Of a stretch of DNA of 64,000 nucleotides, positions 49,795 to 58,811 are shown piece by piece. Each line of letters opens with the position of its first letter. Within the stretch, counting starts at the first letter, position 1. Source of the DNA: CAWABB01 sp963701735 (lineage in GTDB: Bacteria; Bacteroidota; Ignavibacteria; UBA10030; UBA6906); assembly GCA_963701735.1 (NCBI GenBank), contig CAVPBI010000026.1, positions 558,001 through 622,000 on the forward strand. Direction: 5' to 3'. The notes below the pieces were generated by a model. The model saw nothing but the letters and a program-made list of their open reading frames with translations, did not search any database and had not been told where the DNA came from. The position numbers and the translations under genes were made by a program.

Positions 49795-52700
49795 TCACAT
49801 GGTGGGTACGACGGGGGTATCCGAGGGGGAAAAGCCGAATTTCCTTCTGTAGGACTGTGCGAAATGGGAAAGGCTGTTGAAACCAACTTCAAATGCAGCT
49901 TCCGATACCGTTGCAGCCCTTCGTTCGAGCAGCTGACGCGCCCGCTCCAGTCGAATTGCACGAATGAACTCATTGGGATGCAGGCCGGTGATGGCGGTCA
50001 GCTTGCGTTCCAGCTGGGAGACGCTGAATCCAACCTCCCGGGCAAGGTGCTCCACACCGAACTGGTCGTCCCCAAGATGCCGCTGCACAGTGGAGAGACA
50101 TTTCTGCAGGAATGCGTCGTCCAGAGATACCACCGGAATAGCCTCCGGAACAAACCGCCATTCACGGCTGAATCTCTCCCTTAACCGGTGCCGGAGAGCG
50201 ATGAGATTTCCGACGCGAGCCTTGAGCTCCCCAAGATCGAATGGTTTTACGAGATAGTCATCGGCCCCCCACTGCAATCCCTCCACCTTGTCCCTCGAGG
50301 TGGCTCGTGCAGTCAGCAGGATGACCGGGACATGGCTGGTCCGCTCATCGTTCTTGAGCCTCCTGCAAAGCTCGAATCCGTCCATCCTCGGCATCATGAC
50401 GTCACTTATCACGAGGTCAGGGATCTCGTCAACCGCACGTTGCAGTCCTTCCTCACCGTCGGTCACACCATCAACGCGATAGTCCGCTCTGAGCGATCCA
50501 GTGAGGTACGCACGCATATCCGGATTGTCCTCCACCACGAGCACCAGCGCTTTGTGCCGGGCCCCGGATTTCTGGACTGGCCTCACCGTGCTCGACTGCG
50601 GCAGGGGCACATCCGAGGACTCCCCGGGATGACCCTCCGCAACTTCTGATTCAGCACTACCCTCCACGATCTCATCTGAACTGAGGTGGCTTTTCCCGAG
50701 GGGGAGCAAGATTCTGAATGTCGTCCCCTTCTGCACGCGGCTCTCCACGGAAATGCTCCCCCGGTGCAGGTCGACGAGTTCTTTTGCCAGGGCCAGGCCG
50801 ATACCGCTTCCCCCCAGCTCACGCGCCGTGGCATCCTCGACCTGGTAGAATCGTGAGAATATCTTTTTCAGGCTTTCGGGCGGGATTCCGATCCCGGTAT
50901 CCGTCACCGTGATCTCGACATGGCGGGCCTCTGCGAGATCCCCCTCCTTGCGGAGCTCATTAGCCGCGAGCGAGACACCCACCAGAACTTCCCCCCCGTC
51001 CGGCGTGTACTTGAACGCATTGGAGAGCAGATTGTATATCACATTCTCGAATTTCCCGGGGTCCAAATACGCCTCGACACGGTCAGGACGTGCCGTAAAT
51101 GACAGGCATATGCGCCTCAATCTGGCATGGGACTCAAAATTGGCAATGACTCTGCCCATGAAGCGCACCAGGTCAACAGGGCGGGCCTGAAGCCTCAGCC
51201 GTCCGGCTTCGATCTTCGCAAGGTCAAGAAGCTGCTCGATGAGCCTTTGCAGACGCCGTGCACTCCGTTCCATGATGTGAAGGTCGTGACGATCCAATTC
51301 ATCGCGAGTCCGGGCCAACAGCTGGGAGACGGGGCCCAGGATCAACGTCAACGGCGTCCGGAACTCGTGCGAAATGTTTGCAAAGAAGTGGGACTTCATG
51401 GAATCGAGTTCTTTCATTTTCTCCGATTCCACACGTCGCAGTTCAAGCTCGTGCTGGTACCGGAGACGACGGCTTTGCAGCCGCCAGAGTCCCAGGATAG
51501 TCGCGATGGCCACGAGAGCATATCCAGCGTACGCCAGGTTCGAACGCCACCAGGGCGGCGTGATGGTGATGGCGATCGAAGCCCCTTCCTCGTTCCACAC
51601 TCCACGGTTGTTGGATCCTTTGACTCGGAAGATGTACTCGCCGGGGGAGAGACTGGTGAAGCTGACGGATCGTTCCGTGCCGCAGTTGATCCACTCGTCC
51701 AGGAAACCCTCCAGTTTGTATGCGTATTGGTTCTTCTCGGGATCAGTGAGATTCAAGGCTGCGAACTCAAACGAAATGGCATTCTGAGAGTACGGAAGTG
51801 TAACATGACGAACGAACTGGATGACGGTGTCAAGCTTCAGACTTTGGTGGAAGACCCTGATGTCCGTCAAACGGACCGGAGGAACATGCGTGTTTCGGCG
51901 GAGCTGTTCCGGATAGAATCCGACAGACCCTGATGCACCGGAAAACACCAGTTGTCCATCGGGTCCTCTTGCGGCATTCTGGCGGCTGCCGCCGAAGTCA
52001 GCGAAGGGCAGACCTTCGCTTGTGCCGTAGCTCGTGATATTTCCGCTTCTGATATCGTACATGGAAATGCCCCCGGTCGTGGCGCACCAGATATTTCCCT
52101 GGGCATCCTCCAGCACCTTGAGCACATAGTCACTTGCCAGACCGTCTCCTACAAAGTAGTGCGTAAACCTCTCGGTCGTCAGGTCCAGTCGATTCAGACC
52201 AAAAGCCGTCGCGATCCACACAGCATTGGTGTCCACGATGACCGGTCTGATAATGTCGCTTGTCAGATTATAACTCAGGCCATTCCGTTCACCCGGGGAA
52301 CGCACGTACCGCTTCACATCGACGGACCGATCGGTCTCCATCCGGACCCTGAAGACCCCATCACCAACCGTCCCCACCCAGAGGAGTCCCGATTCATCTT
52401 CGAAGAGCGAGCCTATCTCTGCTACTTCGGTGCTTCCGGAGATGAGATCGATCTTGTCAAATCGATTTAGCCCTCTGTCGTACAGCTGGAGCCCTCGATC
52501 CTGTGACGCCACCCAGAGATCACCGGTTCGCCGCATCAGAATTGCTCTAGGATAATCCGGCACAAGACCAGACGGACCAATTCCTTCGTGCGAAAAACGC
52601 TCGACTGCCCCATTGCGAGGGTCAAGCCGATTCAGGCCACCGCCGTTTGTTGCCAGCCATATGTACCCGCTTTCATCTTCACAGATTCCGTTGATACAGT

Positions 52701-53955
52701 CTGCACTGAGGCTGTGGGGATCGCCCGGACGTCGTCGGAAGTTCGTGAAACGATCGGACCGGAAGTCGTATCTGTCAAGGCCGGTAGAGTAGAGGCCAAA
52801 CCAGAGATTTCCCGATCGGTCGAAGAATACGCTCTGGACGCCCGTGCTGCTCATGCTGCTCAGGTTTCCAGCGCGCCATCGGTAGTGGATAAACGGACTT
52901 TGGTGGCGGTCGTACTTGAACAGCAATGATCCGAAGGTGGAGATCCACAGGTTCCCCCAGTGATCCTCGTACAGAGAAGACACAATCTCCTTCCACAACG
53001 CCTGATAGGGTGTGAATGACGGTTTCCTTCCAGCCGACAATGCCTGCAAAGGAATCGAAGCCAGCCCTTCGTCCCAGGTGCCAACCCACAAGGTCCCTTC
53101 GTGGTCGATGAGGAGCGAACCGATCCTGTCGGAGGGGAGAGAAGCGCGATCGGAGGCGTCGTGCCTGAAGCGGTGAAATCGTTCAGTCCTCGGGTCGAAC
53201 ATGTTGATCCCCCCGCCATCGGGTATCGCCAAGAACCCTGTGCCGATCCAGAGATTCCCCGATTCATCTTCACAGATGGAACTCACCGTATTGTGGCTCA
53301 GGCTTCGCGGATTGCCGGGATCGTGTCTGAAATGCCGTATCTCACTTGTTCTTGGGTCAATCCGCTTCAATCCCCCCCGGATTGTGCCCGCCCAGACATA
53401 TCCCTGACGATCTTTGTGCAGAGCAAGAACAAAATTGTCACCCGAAGGGTAGCCGGGCGAAGCAGTGTCGGAACAGTCATATACTCTGCAGTGTGGGTTT
53501 CCCTGTGAATCCAGAACCAGGTTTATGACACCTCGATCCTTGGTACCAAGCCAGACCGAGCCGTCACCGTCGGTGACAATCGTCCACACGTCCATGTGAG
53601 CGAAATGAACGAACCGATCGGTTCTCTGATCATAGTAATTCAGGTCACCCCCATAGGTCCCGATCCAGAGATTCCCGCGATGATCTTCATCGATATCCGT
53701 TACCCAGAGGTCCGAAATCGCACTAGAATCATTGAGGGCGACCGTGTATTGCTTGAAGCGGTAGCCGTCGTAGCGGTACAAGCCCACCTCGGTGCCGATC
53801 CAGAGGAAGCCGAACGAGTCCTGAAACACGCACGTAGGGATGACGAATCCGAATCTCTCAAATCGCGGTTCGACGGATTGGGCGTTGAGGACGCTGGACG
53901 CGAGGAGTGCAATGACAAGCATGGCGTACCGGCCGCATTTCTTCAGCTCTTCCAT
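49795..53955 (-). CDS. Hybrid two-component system protein (propeller-HK-REC-AraC)
   Basis: 1386-aa inner-membrane sensor and transcription factor in one chain. Signal peptide MLVIALLASSVLNAQ, then about 12-14 two-component propeller repeats to residue 650 (SFGFLWIGTEVGLYRYDGYR, GNLWIGTYGGDLNYYD), a Y_Y_Y domain (YAYKLEGFLDEWINCG) near 740, a TM helix (YAGYALVAIATILGLW), HisKA with His863 in FFANISHEFRTPLTLILG, HATPase (VTDTGIGIPPESLKKIFSRF, GSGIGLALAKELV), a receiver with Asp1185 in LVISDVMMPRMDGFEL, and an AraC helix-turn-helix (FEVGFNSLSHFAQSYRRKFG). All phosphotransfer residues are present. In Bacteroidota such proteins control polysaccharide use genes; target not clear here. Confidence 0.96.
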   Translation of the reverse strand: MEELKKCGRYAMLVIALLASSVLNAQSVEPRFERFGFVIPTCVFQDSFGFLWIGTEVGLYRYDGYRFKQYTVALNDSSAISDLWVTDIDEDHRGNLWIGTYGGDLNYYDQRTDRFVHFAHMDVWTIVTDGDGSVWLGTKDRGVINLVLDSQGNPHCRVYDCSDTASPGYPSGDNFVLALHKDRQGYVWAGTIRGGLKRIDPRTSEIRHFRHDPGNPRSLSHNTVSSICEDESGNLWIGTGFLAIPDGGGINMFDPRTERFHRFRHDASDRASLPSDRIGSLLIDHEGTLWVGTWDEGLASIPLQALSAGRKPSFTPYQALWKEIVSSLYEDHWGNLWISTFGSLLFKYDRHQSPFIHYRWRAGNLSSMSSTGVQSVFFDRSGNLWFGLYSTGLDRYDFRSDRFTNFRRRPGDPHSLSADCINGICEDESGYIWLATNGGGLNRLDPRNGAVERFSHEGIGPSGLVPDYPRAILMRRTGDLWVASQDRGLQLYDRGLNRFDKIDLISGSTEVAEIGSLFEDESGLLWVGTVGDGVFRVRMETDRSVDVKRYVRSPGERNGLSYNLTSDIIRPVIVDTNAVWIATAFGLNRLDLTTERFTHYFVGDGLASDYVLKVLEDAQGNIWCATTGGISMYDIRSGNITSYGTSEGLPFADFGGSRQNAARGPDGQLVFSGASGSVGFYPEQLRRNTHVPPVRLTDIRVFHQSLKLDTVIQFVRHVTLPYSQNAISFEFAALNLTDPEKNQYAYKLEGFLDEWINCGTERSVSFTSLSPGEYIFRVKGSNNRGVWNEEGASIAITITPPWWRSNLAYAGYALVAIATILGLWRLQSRRLRYQHELELRRVESEKMKELDSMKSHFFANISHEFRTPLTLILGPVSQLLARTRDELDRHDLHIMERSARRLQRLIEQLLDLAKIEAGRLRLQARPVDLVRFMGRVIANFESHARLRRICLSFTARPDRVEAYLDPGKFENVIYNLLSNAFKYTPDGGEVLVGVSLAANELRKEGDLAEARHVEITVTDTGIGIPPESLKKIFSRFYQVEDATARELGGSGIGLALAKELVDLHRGSISVESRVQKGTTFRILLPLGKSHLSSDEIVEGSAESEVAEGHPGESSDVPLPQSSTVRPVQKSGARHKALVLVVEDNPDMRAYLTGSLRADYRVDGVTDGEEGLQRAVDEIPDLVISDVMMPRMDGFELCRRLKNDERTSHVPVILLTARATSRDKVEGLQWGADDYLVKPFDLGELKARVGNLIALRHRLRERFSREWRFVPEAIPVVSLDDAFLQKCLSTVQRHLGDDQFGVEHLAREVGFSVSQLERKLTAITGLHPNEFIRAIRLERARQLLERRAATVSEAAFEVGFNSLSHFAQSYRRKFGFSPSDTPVVPTM

Positions 53956-53961
53956 GGCAGG

Positions 53962-54192
53962 TCAAATGATTACATGCACCGAGTATATGCTGGCATGAGC
54001 CTCGGCAGAGGCGGCCTTGGCGTCGTGGGCGAATCGCTGCCTAGCTTCTGAGTCCAGCGTGAATACGGAAGGGAGGAATTCGAGCGCAAGCGGGCGGTCG
54101 AGCCTGAGGTCCTGGGCTTTGTAGGCAACACCCATTGCGCCCCTGCCGAGGCGCTCGAGGATCTTGTAGTGAGAGACAGTCTGGCCGATCAT
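53962..54192 (-). pseudogene. Truncated serine/threonine kinase gene fragment
   Basis: 77 codons from ATG 54192. The start (IGQTVSHYKILERLGRGAMG) is the normal N-terminus of a Hanks-type kinase with the Gly loop, followed by VAYKAQDLRLDRPLALEFLP, where the usual VAxK lysine position is Leu-Glu. The chain stops after AKAASAEAHASIYSVH, the C-helix region, so no catalytic loop exists. A left-end remnant of the DDE-type IS lies 20 bases upstream. It is a dead fragment left by IS-related rearrangement. Confidence 0.75.
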
Positions 54193-54212
54193 GGGAAGAC
54201 TACATGGGCGCG

Positions 54213-54295
54213 TAGGGGGGACTAGTTCCATCCGACCTCTGAACTGCTGATACATCACATTTGAAAGCACTTCCCCTGACTCCTAGATATGGTCT
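54213..54295 (+). mobile_element. Solo left-end remnant of the DDE-type IS
   Basis: TAGGGGGGACTAGTTCCATC, CGACCTCTGAACTGC and CTTCCCCTGACTCC line up in order with the left end of the IS copies at 16390 and 56195, up to an ATGGTC start followed by TAG. The rest of the element is absent. Confidence 0.75.
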
Positions 54296-54624
54296 AGGTC
54301 CCTTCTTCAATCACGGGGGTGGCCGCCACAGCCACAGATCTTGGGTACGGTCCAGCCCCCAGCGGCCCTCAATACTTGGGGTACAGTCAGGGGTCAAGAC
54401 AGCATGTGGCCGGAATATGCGCTAGAAAAGGCCGAAGTGCAATTCAACGTTTCTGGCAACCCGGGCCCATGACTGAGTCGCTGCATCTGCTGCCCGGGCT
54501 GGAACTTATAGGAATTTGTCGGATTTGAGGGGTTTTGTTCGCTGCGAGGTGCGAAGATCTCCAAAAGAGGCACTTCCCGTCTGACGGTGAAAGTTGCAGG
54601 TTGATCGAAGTTCGGGTCCCCGCT
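54296..54624. other. Repeat-rich spacer left of IS copy B
   Basis: About 330 bases. The last 65 bases (GACGGTGAAAGTTGCAGG, then TTGATCGAAGTTCGGG) repeat the sequence at 63880-63925. GCTGCCCGGGCTGG at 54490-54505 also occurs near 61145. No gene is recognised. Confidence 0.5.
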
Positions 54625-54888
54625 GTCATGATAAGACGCAAGCCCCGATCGGTTCTTCTCTATAGTAGTTCTCCGTTCGTTGTGTCCGAGACAGACTGCC
54701 ATGGATGCTGTCATAAGTAGACACATGCCTCACAGGCACGGCTACATCTCCTTGATCACGATGACAATGTCTCCGGGCGCGCAGTCTACAGAAGAGCAGA
54801 TCCCACGGGTGCGCGGGACTGCAGCGGGGACCGAGCGCTTGCCCGGATATGTCGATAAACGTGGCTGTCTCTCTCGTCCGTTCTCTCC
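54625..54888 (-). ncRNA. Predicted bridge RNA region, copy B
   Basis: 264 bases after the transposase stop, with scattered substitutions relative to copy A. The complement of the target flank, AGCGGGGACC, is kept unchanged at 54823-54832, as are CTAC and CTGTCAT, the other proposed guide elements. Confidence 0.6.
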
Positions 54889-55962
54889 TTATGCAGTTTC
54901 AAGTACTGCTTCGACGTACGGCTGCTCGTTCTTCAGGACATACCGGATCCGGTTCAACAGTTTCCTCGCGATCCGCACGATCGCCTGATTCCGGGGCATC
55001 CGGGCTGAGAGCGTGCGGAATGCCATCATGAGGGCTGGATCCTGTCTTGCCGCCACCCATGCGCTCTCGATCAACATGTGCCGCATCGCAGGATTTCTCC
55101 GGGGCGTCATCCCCGTGTCATGCTCCTCTTCCCCGCTGGACCGCTCTCCCGGAACAAGCCCGGCGTAGCTCGAGAGCTCATCCAGGCTCCGGAACCGGTC
55201 GATCCTCATCAGCTCCGTCAGGAGCGTCATCGCCGTGATGATGCTGATCCCGGGAATCGTACAGAGAAGCTGTATCTTCTTCTGGTACGGTTCCTGGTGG
55301 GACAGTGTACGGATCTGGCGTGTGAGGCGGGTGATCTGGGCCCTCAGGAACAAGAGCTCTTGAACGAGGGCTTCCAGGGAGTCTCCCCTGCTCGTCCGCT
55401 CCCCGGCAAGGCGTTCCAGCCACCGGATGTACGGCCCTGACCAATACCGTTCGCTCCGTTCCTCCGCGCACTTCTCCCCGTAGAAGCGGAGCAGGGATTT
55501 GATCTGGTTCTTACAGCGCGTCTGCTTCCGCACGCACTGCGCACGAGTCCTCACGAGCGTCCGGTCCTCCCGGCACCACGGAGGCGGGATATAGATCCCG
55601 CGGAGCTCTCCCGAACGGAGATGCCGGGCGAGTTTCCCCGCATCCACGTGGTCTGTCTTAGTGCGCCGTTCCTTGTCGCTCGTCGGGACGTCGGCCGGGT
55701 TGACCACGATGCAATCCACGCCCAGCCGCGTGAGCTCATCGTAAATCCAGAATCCGCAGTATCCCGCCTCGTACACGCAGTGGTAGATGGCCCCGGGAAA
55801 GTGCCGCCTCAGGTACCGCACCAGCGCCGCAGGATCCGGCTCCATCGAAAACCGCCGGTGGTAGCTCTCCCCCACCAGCACGCACACCTTCCAGGCCCTC
55901 AGGGCAACGTCCAGGCCGGTAAATACATGTTGACCCGTGAAATCCGGTTGTGTATGTTCCAT
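54889..55962 (-). CDS. IS110-family transposase, copy B
   Basis: 357 aa, intact. Same DEDD and Ser motifs as copy A (FTGLDVALRAWKVCVLVG, KTDHVDAGKLARHL, LLCTIPGISIITAMTLLTEL). It differs at scattered residues, for example HQEPYQKKIQ against HQEPYARRVG. Silent differences are frequent, so the two copies are not a very recent duplication. Confidence 0.95.
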   Translation of the reverse strand: MEHTQPDFTGQHVFTGLDVALRAWKVCVLVGESYHRRFSMEPDPAALVRYLRRHFPGAIYHCVYEAGYCGFWIYDELTRLGVDCIVVNPADVPTSDKERRTKTDHVDAGKLARHLRSGELRGIYIPPPWCREDRTLVRTRAQCVRKQTRCKNQIKSLLRFYGEKCAEERSERYWSGPYIRWLERLAGERTSRGDSLEALVQELLFLRAQITRLTRQIRTLSHQEPYQKKIQLLCTIPGISIITAMTLLTELMRIDRFRSLDELSSYAGLVPGERSSGEEEHDTGMTPRRNPAMRHMLIESAWVAARQDPALMMAFRTLSARMPRNQAIVRIARKLLNRIRYVLKNEQPYVEAVLETA

Positions 55963-56060
55963 GGTAAGCCTCCCTTCTCGAGTGGTACATTGTTTGTTGA
56001 CGCCACAATATACCGCACGGAATCGAGGCTTACGTCTTAATCATACGGTCTACTCGATAA

Positions 56061-56154
56061 CCCTGCAACTTGCGTTGCAGGGTTTGTTTTTGAGGGGTGG
56101 CGATCCACCCCGTGATTCGCTAAACCTGCAACTCCGGCTGCAGGTTTTCTTTTT
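56061..56154 (+). terminator. Two terminator-like hairpins in tandem
   Basis: CCCTGCAA/TTGCAGGG (56061-56082) followed by GTTTGTTTTT, and AACCTGCA/TGCAGGTT (56123-56146) followed by TTCTTTTTC. Both have T-tracts on the plus strand. They lie between IS copy B and the second DDE-type IS. Confidence 0.7.
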
Positions 56155-56194
56155 CTGGTGAACAGCTCTTCCAGTTCGGCGCTCACTGCCGGCA

Positions 56195-57333
56195 CCCCGT
56201 AAGGGGGACTTATTCCATCTGTCCTCTGAACAGCCGATATTTCTCTCTGGCAGGCAGTTCCCCTCACTCCCAGAGCAGACATGGTCCTCTTCCTGGCGTC
56301 CCTCCTCCGCCTCCTTCTCCGTGCATTCAGCTCAAAAGGCGCTATCCTCTCTGAGAACGCCGTGCTCAAGAAGGAGAACGAAATCCTCTTGCGCAGAGCC
56401 GGCAAGAAACGGGCCCGCTTCTGCTTCTACGACCGGTTCTTCCTCGTTGTCCTGAATCGGGCATCTGACATCAAGCACCACCTGACGCTGGTCAAGCCCG
56501 CAACGGTGCTTGCCTGGCAACGGACACTCATCCGGCGGTCGTGGACATTTGAGCACCGTCCAGCCAAGAAGGGTCGAAAGCCTGTCGACACCGAGATCAA
56601 GGACCTGATCCTGTCCATGAAGAACGACAACCTGCTCTGGGGCGTGAAGAGGATTCAGGGCGAACTCCTGAAACTCGATATCTCCTTGAGCACAAAGACA
56701 ATCCGCAAGATTCTTCAGTCCTTCAGGCGGCGAGGGAAGATCCGGAGGTCCCTCACCTGGAAGAAGTTCCTGGAGACCCAGATGCAGTCCATTTACGCGA
56801 TGGACTTCCTTACGGTCGATACTATGCTGGGGAAGAGGATCATTACGTCTTCGCGGTCATCTCGCACAAGACACGCGAGATCGTGCGGTTCGCCATCACC
56901 GAGAACCCGACCCGGGAATTTGTCCGCCAGCAGTTGATCCTATTCACCGAACGCATGGCTGGCACAGCATATCATGATTCATGACAATGCGCCGATGTTC
57001 AATATCGACTTCGCGGCATACGGTCTGGTCTCGATCAATACCGCAGTGGAAGCGCCGAACATGAACAGCATCATGGAGCGGTTCTTCAGGACCGTAAGGA
57101 GAGAAGCCTTGGACAATTTTCTACTGCTTGGCAGGGATCAGATCCAAGGGATTCTGGAGGAGTATATCGCCTTCTACAACACCCAGCGACCGCATCAGGG
57201 GATCCGCCAGCAGATCCCGAAACCTGGTGAAGCAGAGAGAACCCGTGGTCCCATTCGCAAGAATGCCGTTCTGGGTGGGTTACACCACCACTATTCGAGA
57301 CAGGCGGCATGACGTACGGAATAAGTCCCCCCT
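56195..57333 (+). mobile_element. DDE-type insertion sequence, copy 2 (defective)
   Basis: Same ends as copy 1: GTAAGGGGGACTTATTCC on the left and GGAATAAGTCCCCCC on the right. The transposase gene is broken by two indels, so this copy is probably non-autonomous. Confidence 0.85.
56281..57312 (+). pseudogene. DDE transposase, double-frameshifted copy
   Basis: Compared with the intact gene at 16470, the first 190 codons match. Then two extra bases near 56836-56845 (KRIITSS in place of KRFYVFA) shift the frame to a stop at 56937. One extra base near 56968 (before HDNAPMF) restores the original frame, which then continues to the proper end (AGYHHHYSRQAA-type tail, stop 57312). Net change is +3. 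The central catalytic region between Asp1 and Asp2 is out of frame, so the product is inactive. Confidence 0.88.
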
Positions 57334-57439
57334 GCGGGGTCACAGCTGTGGGTGCGGTTACAGATCCCAGCCGTGTTGCGCAATAACAGAAGTACCTCTT
57401 GAGTCGCGGAGCCGCTCCCAGTACCACATCACGCACGGG

Positions 57440-58678
57440 CTACTTCATCAAGAGCGCCTTCCTCACCTCGATACGATCTCCAGCCTGGAATCTGTAGAGA
57501 TAAACCCCGCTTGGCAGTCGTGACGCACCGAACTTCACTTCGTGGTATCCCGCCTCCGTCTCCCCATCCACCAGCGTCGCGACCTGCTGTCCGAGGGTAT
57601 TGAAGATGGTCAGCGTCACGTGCGATCTCTCTGGCAACCCGTACTTGATGGTCGTGCTCGGGTTGAAAGGGTTGGGGTAGTTTTGAAGCAGCTCGATAGT
57701 TGTCGGATGTTCACCTGGCCTTACCTCTATTGCAGTCGTCGGCTCTGTCGAGCGAAACACCCCGTCATTTGTCCCCACATAAAGGAAGCCGTTCGTGTCG
57801 ATTACAAGCGACGTCGCATACAGGTTGGTAAGCCCGTCAATGATGAGCTCCCACGATTGTCCCATATCGGATGTCCGGAAGACACCAGCCCCAGGTGTTG
57901 CCGCGAAAAGATGTCCTCTCCTGTCGGTGATCAGGCCAAACACCTGAGCATCAGCGAGGCCAATATTCTGCCAGTTCACCCCATTATCCGTTGAACGGTA
58001 CACTCCATAGCTAGTGCCGACAAACGCGTTGCCAGAGCTGTCAGCATAGATGGTATAGAGTTCAACACGCCTGTCGTAATCGACGGCGCGGCCATGCCAA
58101 CCGTAGCCTTGAGGCCCTCCCCACGTCCAGACCGTGCTTCTGGAAGCGGGGAGTATGTCCTTGCCAGGGGTCACCTCAACCATCAGTGCAATGCCGTCGC
58201 TCATCCCTATGGGGAGCCAGCTCACGCCATTATCGTTAGATCGCAGAAGCGCGCCTGTCGGTGGATCATATGGCGGATTCGTTCTAAATGTCGCAGCCAG
58301 GAGAATCGTGTCATCGAATGCCGCCACCCCCGGAACATCCCAGCCCGCGAGGGGTTCGGACCCATGCCACGTTGTGCCATCATCCGTCGACCACCGTCCA
58401 CCGGCGCTGCCGAAGAAGACAACACTGGCATTACACGCAATGTCGTACACAGGTGCACCAGGAGAAGCGACAGTCATCCAGGAATTTCCCGAGTCGGTGG
58501 ATTTGTAGAGATAGCCTGTCCAGCCGATCCTCGTGCCGGCGAAGAGAGATCCTGTAGAAGACCTTGCCAGAGAAATCACCGGGTACACAGGCCCTGAAGT
58601 TTTCTCCCACAAAAGGCTTTGCGCGAACATTCGAGAACATGCCACGGTCAAGGCAAGCAACACCAATTGTCTTTTCAT
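57440..58678 (-). CDS. T9SS-exported Asp-box/Ycf48-like propeller protein
   Basis: 412 aa from ATG 58678 (MKRQLVLLALTVACSRMFAQ, a signal peptide). Repeats of the BNR/Asp-box kind follow: YLYKSTDSGNSWMTV, RWSTDDGTTWHGS, LLRSNDNGVSWLPIG, GVYRSTDNGVNWQNIG, GVFRTSDMGQSWELI. They build a sialidase-like or Ycf48-like beta-propeller. The end is a T9SS sorting domain (LLQNYPNPFNPSTTIKYGLP, FNTLGQQVATLVDGE, LPSGVYLYRF). Exported or surface-bound; no catalytic Tyr-Glu set is obvious, so it is likely a binding or structural protein. Confidence 0.86.
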   Translation of the reverse strand: MKRQLVLLALTVACSRMFAQSLLWEKTSGPVYPVISLARSSTGSLFAGTRIGWTGYLYKSTDSGNSWMTVASPGAPVYDIACNASVVFFGSAGGRWSTDDGTTWHGSEPLAGWDVPGVAAFDDTILLAATFRTNPPYDPPTGALLRSNDNGVSWLPIGMSDGIALMVEVTPGKDILPASRSTVWTWGGPQGYGWHGRAVDYDRRVELYTIYADSSGNAFVGTSYGVYRSTDNGVNWQNIGLADAQVFGLITDRRGHLFAATPGAGVFRTSDMGQSWELIIDGLTNLYATSLVIDTNGFLYVGTNDGVFRSTEPTTAIEVRPGEHPTTIELLQNYPNPFNPSTTIKYGLPERSHVTLTIFNTLGQQVATLVDGETEAGYHEVKFGASRLPSGVYLYRFQAGDRIEVRKALLMK

Positions 58679-58811
58679 TTCGGCCTCTCGTCCGCGGGGG
58701 ATTCCTGATCCCAACCTTCGTTGAAGCGCCTTGGCAGCATTGGTAGTGCGGGCCTGAGGTGAGGTCAAATCGTTCGCATCCAATGGTCACTCAGCCTCAA
58801 GCATCCTCAAC

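Larger units (their letters stand above)
54625..56051 (-). mobile_element. IS110/IS1111-type insertion sequence, copy B
   Basis: 1.43 kb, nearly identical to copy A in ends, subterminal repeats and gene. The left flank is the same GGTCCCCGCT target. The right flank begins AC but then differs (TCGATAACCCTGCAAC), so only the left target half is shared between the two insertions. Confidence 0.88.
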
